Position numbers and translations under genes: made by a program
Notes under the pieces: model-generated
Database searches by the model: none
What the model was told of the DNA's origin: nothing
The model's input: the letters and a program-made list of their open reading frames with translations, nothing else
Origin: JAWKSY01 sp041402125
GTDB taxonomy: Bacteria > Planctomycetota > GCA-002687715 > DRQF01
Reading direction: 5' to 3'
NCBI GenBank assembly: GCA_041402125.1
Contig: JAWKSY010000002.1
Location: forward strand, 186,001 to 250,000
DNA: 64,000 nucleotides
Part shown: in pieces, positions 11,378 to 18,660 of the stretch
Layout of the letters: the number at the start of each line of letters is the position of its first letter
Position numbering within the stretch: the stretch's first letter is position 1

Positions 11378-12454
11378 TCACCGCATCGAGGCGGTGGTGA
11401 GCGCCGCGGAGCGCGGGCTCGTGATCTCGTCGAAGTGCACGCGGCGCGAGATCTGCGGGGCGAGCTCACCCTCGGGGAGGATGCGCGCCGGCTTCCCGTC
11501 GATCTCGGCGTAGGCGATGCTCATGTGGTTGACCGGCTTGCCCTTGAACTCGGGGCCGAAGACGAAGTCGCGACCCTCGTTCAGGTGCAGGCGACGCGCG
11601 GTGAGGCCGCGGAACCAGCGATCGCGGCCGAGGCCCGCCGTCGCGTCCGCCTCGACGATGTCGGCGCCGACCCAACCGTGGCCGGGGACGAAGTACTCGA
11701 CCCAGCAGCGGTAGCCCGGATCGACCGTCTTGCCGACGTTCTTCTCGAGCAGGCGGTAGCCCATCTGCAGTCGCGCCGGGATGCCGCGGGCGCGCGCCAT
11801 CGCGATGAAGAGGGAGTGGAGATCGGTGCAGCAGCCGCCGCCCTGCTCGAGGCAGGCGCGGGCGTCACCGACGCCGCAGCGGGGCTTGGTCGGATCCTTC
11901 GAGTAGTGGTCGACGCTGTCGGCCACGTGATCGAGCAGCTTCGCGACCTGCACCGCGATGTTCGTCTCCTTGCCGCAGACCTCGTCCGCGCGCTTCTTGA
12001 GCGCGGGCGTCACTTCCATGTGCGGCGAGTCGAGGCGGAGGTACTCCTCGAGCAGGCTGCGCAGGGCGGGGGAGATGACGCCCGTCGTCGCCGGATCGAC
12101 CGCCGTCAGCGAGGGCTCGCGACGCAGCGTGAAGGTCACCTCGAGGTCGAGCGAATCGCGACCCGGATCGATCGCCTCGAAGTAGACGAAGCGCCCGCGG
12201 CGGTCGGCGTCCTCGACCAGGGTCCAGGCGGTCGGCGCGCCGGTGACCTCGAAGTCGAGCAGATCCTGGTGCCGGTCCTCGTCGGGGACGGCGACCCACA
12301 TCCGGACGGAGTGCGCCTTGGCGCCGATGTCGGTGAGGGTGACCGTCTGCGTCACCCGGTAGGTGACGGCGGTCTCGCCGGCCGGGACCTGGGCGAAGGC
12401 GGTGGGAAGGCAGAGAGCGAGCGCGAGGAGCGGGAGGAGGGTGCGGGCGAGCAT
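11378..12454 (-). CDS. Secreted transglutaminase-like protein, catalytic His apparently replaced
   Basis: 358 residues. The start at 12454 is chosen because it gives a clean signal peptide (LLPLLALALCLPTAFAQ) and has GGAG nine bases upstream; an in-frame ATG further out would add 37 unlikely residues. An N-terminal beta domain (about 25-130) precedes a transglutaminase-like core. The nucleophile motif is intact: GGGCCTDLHSLF with Cys209 before T-D211, followed by the usual GIPARLQMGYRL. In the family the next block is HAW or HCW followed by E; here it reads YRCWVEYF, with Arg249 (codon CGC, 11708-11710) in the His position. The Asp region (GWVGADIVEAD) is kept. The enzyme may therefore be inactive or altered. 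Its closest relatives are transglutaminase-like superfamily proteins common in planctomycetes. Confidence 0.82.
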   Translation of the reverse strand: MLARTLLPLLALALCLPTAFAQVPAGETAVTYRVTQTVTLTDIGAKAHSVRMWVAVPDEDRHQDLLDFEVTGAPTAWTLVEDADRRGRFVYFEAIDPGRDSLDLEVTFTLRREPSLTAVDPATTGVISPALRSLLEEYLRLDSPHMEVTPALKKRADEVCGKETNIAVQVAKLLDHVADSVDHYSKDPTKPRCGVGDARACLEQGGGCCTDLHSLFIAMARARGIPARLQMGYRLLEKNVGKTVDPGYRCWVEYFVPGHGWVGADIVEADATAGLGRDRWFRGLTARRLHLNEGRDFVFGPEFKGKPVNHMSIAYAEIDGKPARILPEGELAPQISRRVHFDEITSPRSAALTTASMR

Positions 12455-12542
12455 GGATGGGACTCCGGGGAGCGGGACGGTCGCGACGCTCGTCGGCGTC
12501 TCGTGCGCTCCCATGAACAACTCCCGTGCCGATGCAGTGGAA

Positions 12543-12577
12543 ATTCGCAAGTCGTTTATCGGCAACGTCTTGCGAAT
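12543..12577. promoter_or_regulatory. 9-bp inverted repeat upstream of the transglutaminase-like gene
   Basis: ATTCGCAAG (12543-12551) and CTTGCGAAT (12569-12577) are exact inverted copies separated by 17 bp, in an AT-richer patch about 90-125 bp before the start at 12454. It could be an operator for a dimeric regulator or a transcript hairpin. No regulator gene is adjacent. Confidence 0.4.
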
Positions 12578-12587
12578 CGTGATCGGT

Positions 12588-12629
12588 GAGGGCGCGCCCC
12601 GTCCGCGTAGGTCGGGCGGGGGGCGCGGG
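12588..12629 (-). terminator. Candidate terminator hairpin after the porin gene
   Basis: GC-rich arms CGCGCCCCGTCCG and CGGGCGGGGGGCGCG flank a 7-base loop, with a small bulge. It sits in the 201-bp gap between the two minus-strand genes. There is no clear T-run. Confidence 0.4.
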
Positions 12630-12655
12630 ATTTCTAAGCGCTCCGGCGGCGGGGC

Positions 12656-14005
12656 TCAGAAGGAGATGTTCAGGTCCAGTCGGATGCGGAACTGATCGTC
12701 GTCGCTGTCGGTCGTCGCGGTCGTGCCGAGGGTGTCGCGCGCCGAGATGAGCGCCCAGAGTCGCAGGCCGACGGAGTCGTCCAGCATGTAGTTCACGCCG
12801 ACGACGTGACTCTGGTGGTTCGTCTGGAGGAGGAAGTCGTCCTGGGCGACCGGCGAGAAGACGGCGTCCTGCTCGATCGAGGAGTAGGCGTAGAAGAACT
12901 TCCAGTCGCCCTTCGCCTTGTCGCGACCGAGGGCGAGTCCCGCCGACCAGCCGAGGTCGCGGTCGTTCGCGGCGCGGTGGTTCCAGATCACCTCGCCGGA
13001 CACGGTCACCGGGATCGACCAGCCGTCGTAGGTGAGCGCGAGGAAGGCGTCGAGGATGCCGAAGTCGGAGGCGTAGTCGTCGATCGTGCCGTCGAGGTCG
13101 CGATCGACGGTGACGTTCCCCGCGTTGTCGGCGAGGGCGCCGAGCGCGCCGTCGGGCGTGGTGTCCGTCCAGTGGTAGTAGCTCGCCGCGGCGGCGAGGT
13201 GCAGGTCCTCCGCGAGGGCGAAGACGCCGGCCGCCTGGCCGACGAAGGCGAAGGCGTCGTCGCCGCCGCCGGACTCGAGCACGACGTAGAGTCCGGCGCG
13301 GAACTCGAGGCGCTCGATCGCGCCGTCGCCCTTCCAGACGTAGTCGATGCGCGCACCCTCGGCCTGCACGTCGGCGTCCCAGACGAGCTCGCCGTAGACC
13401 GGGTTGCTGCGGAAGTCGTGTCCGAACTTGCCGAGGGTGGCCGAGAGTCCCGGCGCCCAGGTCGGGCGGTAGACGACGTTGACGCGATCGAGGCTCACCG
13501 GGAACTTGTCGAAGACCGAACCGAGCGTCTGGTGGGGCGAGTTCGGATCGTCCGGGTCGCCGGTGACGAGACGCGCGTTGACCGTGACCTCGTCGTTGAT
13601 CGCGAACTCCGAGTTGAAGCGGAAGCGGACGCGCTGCCGGTAGCGATCGGGGCGGTCGTCCTGATCGACGCTCGCCTCGAAGCGGTACCGGAAGTCGCCG
13701 GAGAAGCGCAGGCGCGGGAAGCCCCGCTCGGCCTTGTAGCGCGCCAGGCTCGGCGCCGCCGCGATCTCGGCCTGGAGGGCCTCCAGGGGCTCCAGCACCG
13801 AGGACCCGCCGGCGGGGGCGTTGCGTCGCTCCTCGCGGAGGGCCTCGACGACGCCCCGCAGGGCGTCGCGGGTGGGGGAGGCGAGCGAGGTCTCGTTCGC
13901 GAGGGCTCGATCGAGCTCCTCGAGGGCCGATTCCACGCGGTCCTGCGCGGCGAGGGACGCCGGAAGGGCGGCGAGGAGGAGGAGGAGAGCGAGGGCCTGG
14001 CGCAT
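12656..14005 (-). CDS. Putative outer-membrane porin
   Basis: 449 residues. The start at 14005 gives a signal peptide (ALALLLLLAALPASLAAQ). Residues about 23-90 are helical and coiled-coil-like (VESALEELDRAL, VLEPLEALQAEI), as in porins with a periplasmic trimerising N-terminus. From about residue 105 alternating beta strands start with RLRFSGDFRYRFEA. They continue through RVRFRFNSEFAI, ATLGKFGHDF and further strands to the terminal DQFRIRLDLNISF, ending in the C-terminal Phe expected for BAM substrates. This is the pattern of the putative-porin family (Porin_5-like). It probably forms a diffusion channel, and its specificity is unknown. One strand pair holds an Asp-rich turn (DRDLDGTIDDY), which may bind calcium. 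Confidence 0.82.
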   Translation of the reverse strand: MRQALALLLLLAALPASLAAQDRVESALEELDRALANETSLASPTRDALRGVVEALREERRNAPAGGSSVLEPLEALQAEIAAAPSLARYKAERGFPRLRFSGDFRYRFEASVDQDDRPDRYRQRVRFRFNSEFAINDEVTVNARLVTGDPDDPNSPHQTLGSVFDKFPVSLDRVNVVYRPTWAPGLSATLGKFGHDFRSNPVYGELVWDADVQAEGARIDYVWKGDGAIERLEFRAGLYVVLESGGGDDAFAFVGQAAGVFALAEDLHLAAAASYYHWTDTTPDGALGALADNAGNVTVDRDLDGTIDDYASDFGILDAFLALTYDGWSIPVTVSGEVIWNHRAANDRDLGWSAGLALGRDKAKGDWKFFYAYSSIEQDAVFSPVAQDDFLLQTNHQSHVVGVNYMLDDSVGLRLWALISARDTLGTTATTDSDDDQFRIRLDLNISF

Positions 14006-14081
14006 GACGGAGGGGCTCCGGAGAGAGAGGGAGTCGGTGACGGTTCGCCGCCCCTCAGCACCTGCCGTGCCATCGCGTTCC

Positions 14082-14117
14082 GGCCCCGGAAGCGCCGATT
14101 CCGGCGCTTCCGGGGCC
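14082..14117. promoter_or_regulatory. Perfect 16-bp stem-loop upstream of the porin gene
   Basis: GGCCCCGGAAGCGCCG (14082-14097) and its exact reverse complement (14102-14117) flank a 4-base ATTC loop. It lies 77 bases before the porin start, so on the minus strand it would sit in the 5' leader. It may be an RNA leader element or a leftover terminator. It is unrelated in sequence to the neighbouring 76-bp repeats. Confidence 0.6.
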
Positions 14118-14183
14118 TCGCGCCGCTTAACTTCGACGGGCCGCCCGCAATTCCGATGACGGGGAGGCGCGCCCTTCACCCCT

Positions 14184-14698
14184 CGCCCGGAGATGCGAGT
14201 ACGGTGCCAGTCACCGGATGAGCATTTCCGTTCCACCGCGTCCGCTCGCGAGACCGACTCGCCCGGAGATGCGAGTACGGTGCCAGTCACCGGATGAGCA
14301 TTTCCGTTCCACCGCGTCCGCTCGCGAGACCGACTCGCCCGGAGATGCGAGTACGGTGCCAGTCACCGGATGAGCATTTCCGTTCCACCGCGTCCGCTCG
14401 CGAGACCGACTCGCCCGGAGATGCGAGTACGGTGCCAGTCACCGGATGAGCATTTCCGTTCCACCGCGTCCGCTCGCGAGACCGACTCGCCCGGAGATGC
14501 GAGTACGGTGCCAGTCACCGGATGAGCATTTCCGTTCCACCGCGTCCGCTCGCGAGACCGACTCGCCCGGAGATGCGAGTACGGTGCCAGTCACCGGATG
14601 AGCATTTCCGTTCCACCGCGCCCGCTCGCGAGACCGACTCGCCCGGAAATGCTCATCCGGTGACTGGCACCGTACTAGCATCGGCACCGTACTCGCAT
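14184..14698. repeat. Array of six 76-bp direct repeats closed by an inverted copy
   Basis: Unit starts at 14193, 14269, 14345, 14421, 14497 and 14573 give an exact 76-bp period with near-identical copies. Each carries GGTGCCAGTCACC and the CCGGATGAGCAT arm. The array closes with an inverted copy from about 14644 (ATGCTCATCCGG) and a tail in which CCGTACTAGCAT and CCGTACTCGCAT follow each other. Because 76 is not a multiple of three, frames through the array shift from unit to unit and are not coding. The 734-bp stretch 14006-14739 holds only this array and the hairpin at 14082. Confidence 0.95.
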
Positions 14699-14739
14699 CG
14701 GCGCTCCCGGCGCCCCCCGGACGTCTGTTACTCGCAGGG

Positions 14740-16188
14740 ATGACGAAGCGACGCATTCTCGTCACCGGGGCGACGGGCTACATCGGCGGCCGCCTCGTGC
14801 CTCGGCTCCTCGATCGCGGTCACGAGGTGGTCTGCCTCGCCCGCTCGCGGCGCAAGCTCGCGGCCCGCGACTGGGCCGGGCGCGAGGGCGTCGTCTGCTT
14901 CCAGGGCGATGTCGGCGAGGCGGCCGCGCTCACGGAGGCGCTCGCGGGCGTCGAGGTCGCCTACTACCTCGTCCACTCGATGATCCTCGCCGGGGCCGAG
15001 TATGCCGCGCGGGACCGGGAGCTCGCCGAGGGCTTCGGGCGCGCGGCGGCGGCCGCCGGCGTCCGGCGCATCGTCTACCTGGGGGGATTGGGCGAGGCCG
15101 GCGACGATCTCAGCGAGCATCTCCGCTCCCGCCGGGACGTCGAGGAGGCGCTCGGGGCGGGCGGCGTCCCGGTCACCGCCTTCCGCGCGGCGATGATCAT
15201 CGGATCCGGCTCCGTGTCCTTCGAGATCCTGCGCTACCTGGTCGAGCGACTCCCGGTGATGGTCACGCCCCGCTGGATCGACACCGAGTGTCAGCCGATC
15301 GGCGTGGCGGACGTCCTGCGCTACCTCGTCGCCTGCCTGGAGGTTCCCGGGACGATCGGCCGTCGCCTGGACATCGGAGGTCGCGACGTCCTCACCTACC
15401 GGAAGCTGATGGACGCCATGGCGAGCGTGCGCGGGCTCCGGCGCCGGCTCGTCCTCCGCGTCCCGGTGCTGACGCCGCGGCTGAGCTCGCTGTGGATCCA
15501 CCTCGTCACCCCGATCGGTCACCGGATCGCGCGACCGCTCGCCGAGGGGTTGCGCAATCGCGTCGTCTGCCGGAACGACGACGCCGTTCGCCTCATGCCG
15601 GGCGCGAGGCTCTCGGCCCGGGAGGCGATCGAGGTCGCCCGCGGCCGTCTCGAGAGCGACGAGGTGGAGACCTCGTGGTCCGACGCCGGCGTCGTCCCCG
15701 GCGACCCGGACTGGGCCGGCGGCAAGCTCTTCGTCGACGCCCGCGAGATCGCGATCGCGGCGTCGCGCGAGGAGGTCTTCCGCGCCGTCTGTCGCGTCGG
15801 CGGCGGCCACGGCTGGTACGCGGGCGACATCCTCTGGCGCATCCGCGGGGCGATGGATCGACTCGTCGGCGGCCCCGGACTCCGTCGCGGCCGGCGCCAC
15901 CACGAGCACATCCGCTACGGCGACGCCCTCGACTTCTGGCGCGTCACCGACGTCGAGCGCGACCGCCGGCTCGAACTCCGCGCCGAGATGCGGCTACCCG
16001 GCGTGGCGACGCTCAGCTTCGATCTCGAGGACGATGACGCCCTCCCCGGCGCCTGTCGGTTGCGGCAGACGGCCCGCTTCCAGCCGAAGGGGCTCTTCGG
16101 TCTCGCCTACTGGTACGCGGTCCTGCCCCTGCACGGCTTCGTCTTCCGCGGGATGCTGCGGGGCATCCGGCGGGCCGCCGAGGACTGA
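14740..16188 (+). CDS. SDR-family NAD(P)-binding protein with C-terminal DUF2867 domain
   Basis: 482 residues. The N-terminus is a Rossmann fold with the atypical-SDR nucleotide motif GATGYIGG (about residues 9-16), followed by VVCLARSRRKL and YYLVHSM. This layout is shared with NmrA-like and YbjT-type proteins. The C-terminal third (from about 330) matches the DUF2867 layout: KLFVDAREIAI, GGHGWYAGDILW, HHEHIRYGDALDFWRV, and a final GLAYWYAVLPLHGFVFRGML. Proteins of this combined architecture have no firmly assigned reaction. They are thought to be NAD(P)H-dependent or redox-sensing membrane-associated proteins. The gene is bracketed by two arrays of the 76-bp repeat. Confidence 0.88.
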   Translation: MTKRRILVTGATGYIGGRLVPRLLDRGHEVVCLARSRRKLAARDWAGREGVVCFQGDVGEAAALTEALAGVEVAYYLVHSMILAGAEYAARDRELAEGFGRAAAAAGVRRIVYLGGLGEAGDDLSEHLRSRRDVEEALGAGGVPVTAFRAAMIIGSGSVSFEILRYLVERLPVMVTPRWIDTECQPIGVADVLRYLVACLEVPGTIGRRLDIGGRDVLTYRKLMDAMASVRGLRRRLVLRVPVLTPRLSSLWIHLVTPIGHRIARPLAEGLRNRVVCRNDDAVRLMPGARLSAREAIEVARGRLESDEVETSWSDAGVVPGDPDWAGGKLFVDAREIAIAASREEVFRAVCRVGGGHGWYAGDILWRIRGAMDRLVGGPGLRRGRRHHEHIRYGDALDFWRVTDVERDRRLELRAEMRLPGVATLSFDLEDDDALPGACRLRQTARFQPKGLFGLAYWYAVLPLHGFVFRGMLRGIRRAAED

Positions 16189-16228
16189 AGCGCGAAGGAA
16201 GCACGTGCGGCGCCCGTCACGCGATGAG

Positions 16229-16587
16229 ATGCGAGAACGGTGCCAGTCACCCGATGTGCATTTCCGTTCCACCGCGTCCGCCTGCGAGACCGATTCGCCC
16301 GGAGATGCGAGTCCGGTGCCAGTCACCCGATGTGCCTTTCCGTTCCACCGCGTCCGCTCGCGAGACCGACTCGCCCGGAGATGCGAGTCCGGTGCCAGTC
16401 ACCCGATGTGCATTTCCGTTCCACCGCGTCCGCTTGCGAGACCGACTCGCCCGGAGATGCGAGTCCGGTGCCAGTCACCCGATGTGCATTTCCGTTCCAC
16501 CGCGTCCGCTTGCGAGACCGATTCGCCCGGAAATGCACATCGGGTGACTGGCACCGTACTAGCATCGGCACCGTACTCGCATCGGCA
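16229..16587. repeat. Array of four 76-bp direct repeats closed by an inverted copy
   Basis: Units start at 16229, 16305, 16381 and 16457. The arm variant here is CCCGATGTGCAT (one unit has GTGCCT) and the closing inverted copy has the matching ATGCACATCGGG. The tail is identical to that of the 14.2-kb array. The array fills the 407-bp gap between two convergent genes and ends about 10 bp from the stop codon of the minus-strand gene at 16596. Confidence 0.95.
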
Positions 16588-16595
16588 CGGCGGCC

Positions 16596-18461
16596 TCAGC
16601 GCGGCGTCGGCTTCTTGACGATGCGCGCCAGGGTGGGGGTGAGCCGACCGCCCGCGCGGCGGTAGGCGGCGAGGACGGCGTTGGCGCGCTCGGGCCGGCC
16701 GAGCTCGACGTGCAGGAGGACGAGCTTCTCGCAGGCTTCGGCGTAGTCGCCGCGGAGCCGGAGGGCGCGTTCGAGCGGCTCCACCGCGAGGTCGAGTTGC
16801 CGCCGCTGCAGGCGGGCCGTGGCCAGAAGGTAACGCCACAGCGCGTTCTCGGGGTCGCGAACGATCGCCGCCTCGAAGTCGGCCGTCGCGCCTTCCAGGT
16901 CCCGAGCCTGCATCCGGGCGTCGCCGCGTGCCGCGAGGTGGCTCGCGATCGTCGGATCGATCTCGATCGCGCGGTCGTAGGTCCGGATGGCCTCCTCGAC
17001 ACGACCGAGCGCTCGCAGTGAACTCGCTCGGTTGATGAGGGATTCGAGCCGGCGAGGCTCGGACTCGAGGGCACGGTCGAACTGTTCGAGGGCGGCCGCG
17101 AAATCCCCGCGCTGGGCGAGCAGAACGCCCAGGTTGTGGTGGCCTCGAACGCCCTGTGGCCAGCGCTCGACGGTGTTCGTCCAGAGCGCTTCGGCACTCG
17201 AGTAGTCGACGTTGCGGTCTCGTGTCACGAGAGCGAGTGCCACCACCGCCGCGAAGACCGCTCCGCCGAGAACGCGAACGACGCCGCGACCGCGCGATGC
17301 GAGGAGTGCATGGGCGCCGACGACGATCAGCGCCAGCAGGGCCGCCAGGGGCAGGTACATGCGGTGCTCGGCGCCCGTCTGGGTCTGCACCGGAATGAAG
17401 GTCGAACTCGGCGCGAGCACCGCGAACACGAGGGCTCCCGCGAATCCCCATCGCGGCCGCTTCACGAGTGCCCAGAGCGCGAGCGCGATCAGGGCCAGCG
17501 CGAGGAGGATCGCGGGGAGGGCCTCGCCGGGAGAGGAGACCGTCCAGGTCCCGTAGTCGAACACGAGGCGCGTGGGCCAGACGACCAGGCTCAGGTAGCG
17601 GGCGAGGTAGACCGGCTGGGTCGCGAGGTAGGTGCCGACCCCGATCGGCCCGCCGGCCTGGACGCTGCCGCCCCGGCCCTGGGCGAGGATGACGAGCGTC
17701 GCGAGGATGATCCAGGTGAGCGCGAGCCCGACGTACATGCGCGGCCGGCGTCGCAGCGCGGTCCGGAAGTCGCCGGCGAGAAAGGTCCGGTCGTAGAGGA
17801 GCGCGACGATGGGCGCGGCGACCATGACCTCCTTCGCGGCCATGCCCAGCGCGCAGACCGCGACGGCCGTGATCGACCAGCGAGGGCTCGCGCCGTCCCG
17901 TCCGCCGCGCATCACGCAGGCGATCAGACCCAGGTAGCAGATCACGACGAGGCACTCGCCGCGCTGGATCGTGTAGGTCACGGCGGAGGTCGTGAGGGGG
18001 TGGACGACCCAGAGCCCGGTGACGGCCGTCGCGAGGCCCAACGCGGCGCGCCGCGTCGCCGTGGGAATCCGCGGCAGGCGCAGGGTCCCCAGCACGAGGA
18101 GGAACAGGGTCGTCGCCGCGACGAGATGGAGGACGAGGTTCGTCACGTGATAGGGGCGGACCGCGAGGCCGCTCGCGGCGTAGTTGGCGGCGAGGGAGGC
18201 GGTGAGGAGGGGACGGTACTCGTAGGTGGATCCGCGAGGATTCTCGGGCCCCACGAAGGGCGCCGCCCAGCCGCGGCGCAGGGTCTCGTTGTGGACGATG
18301 GAGGCGAGGTCGTCGAGCACGAAGGGACCGTCGAGGCCGTTCGCGTAGGCGAAGATCCCCGCGGCCAGCACGGCCGCGAGCGCGAGGACGATGCGTCCTC
18401 GGGGGATCGACGGAAGATCCTCCTCGGCCGCGTGGTTTCCCGGGTCGTGATTCGCGTTCAT
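16596..18461 (-). CDS. Multi-pass membrane glycosyltransferase-like protein with TPR tail (TMTC/DUF1736 type)
   Basis: 621 residues. The start at 18461 has AGGA a few bases upstream and gives a cytoplasmic N-tail before the first TM helix (about 23-40). The first loop carries YANGLDGPFVLDDLASIVHN, with the adjacent acidic pair typical of GT-C fold mannosyltransferase-like proteins of the TMTC group. About ten TM helices follow up to residue 420. The tail, about 430-610, is made of four to five TPRs (GHHNLGVLLAQRGDFAAAL, DRAIEIDPTIASHLA, LERALRLRGDYAEA). Likely role: lipid-linked sugar transfer to exported proteins, or a scaffold. The donor and acceptor are unknown. Confidence 0.82.
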   Translation of the reverse strand: MNANHDPGNHAAEEDLPSIPRGRIVLALAAVLAAGIFAYANGLDGPFVLDDLASIVHNETLRRGWAAPFVGPENPRGSTYEYRPLLTASLAANYAASGLAVRPYHVTNLVLHLVAATTLFLLVLGTLRLPRIPTATRRAALGLATAVTGLWVVHPLTTSAVTYTIQRGECLVVICYLGLIACVMRGGRDGASPRWSITAVAVCALGMAAKEVMVAAPIVALLYDRTFLAGDFRTALRRRPRMYVGLALTWIILATLVILAQGRGGSVQAGGPIGVGTYLATQPVYLARYLSLVVWPTRLVFDYGTWTVSSPGEALPAILLALALIALALWALVKRPRWGFAGALVFAVLAPSSTFIPVQTQTGAEHRMYLPLAALLALIVVGAHALLASRGRGVVRVLGGAVFAAVVALALVTRDRNVDYSSAEALWTNTVERWPQGVRGHHNLGVLLAQRGDFAAALEQFDRALESEPRRLESLINRASSLRALGRVEEAIRTYDRAIEIDPTIASHLAARGDARMQARDLEGATADFEAAIVRDPENALWRYLLATARLQRRQLDLAVEPLERALRLRGDYAEACEKLVLLHVELGRPERANAVLAAYRRAGGRLTPTLARIVKKPTPR

Positions 18462-18585
18462 CTCGGTCCTGGCTCTCCGGTTCGTCCGCTTCGGCCACCG
18501 AGCGGTTCCCCCTCGGCGCCATCTTGTCGCGGGTGCGGTCGAGCGCCAAATCCATCCTCGACTTCGCTGGTGAAGACGACCGTGT

Positions 18586-18599
18586 TGCATGAACATGCA
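18586..18599. promoter_or_regulatory. 14-bp palindrome in a divergent promoter region
   Basis: TGCATG-AA-CATGCA lies in the 199-bp region between the divergent starts at 18461 and 18661, 62 bp before the hybrid kinase start. Its position fits an operator for either gene. No regulator can be named. Confidence 0.35.
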
Positions 18600-18660
18600 G
18601 CGCCGGCGCCCGGCCGGGACTGTTCGCCCGGAATCGCCGACGCGAGATAGAATTCGCCTC

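Noticed and set aside
14184..16587. Repeat arrays resembling CRISPR
   Set aside because: The units are contiguous 76-bp copies without unique spacers, and an inverted copy closes each series. No cas gene is present.
16224..16665. Open frames reading through the repeat arrays (CQSPD-HFR-type peptides in several frames and both strands)
   Set aside because: They arise because repeat units lack stops. The 76-bp period shifts the frame in each unit, and there is no ribosome binding site or homology.
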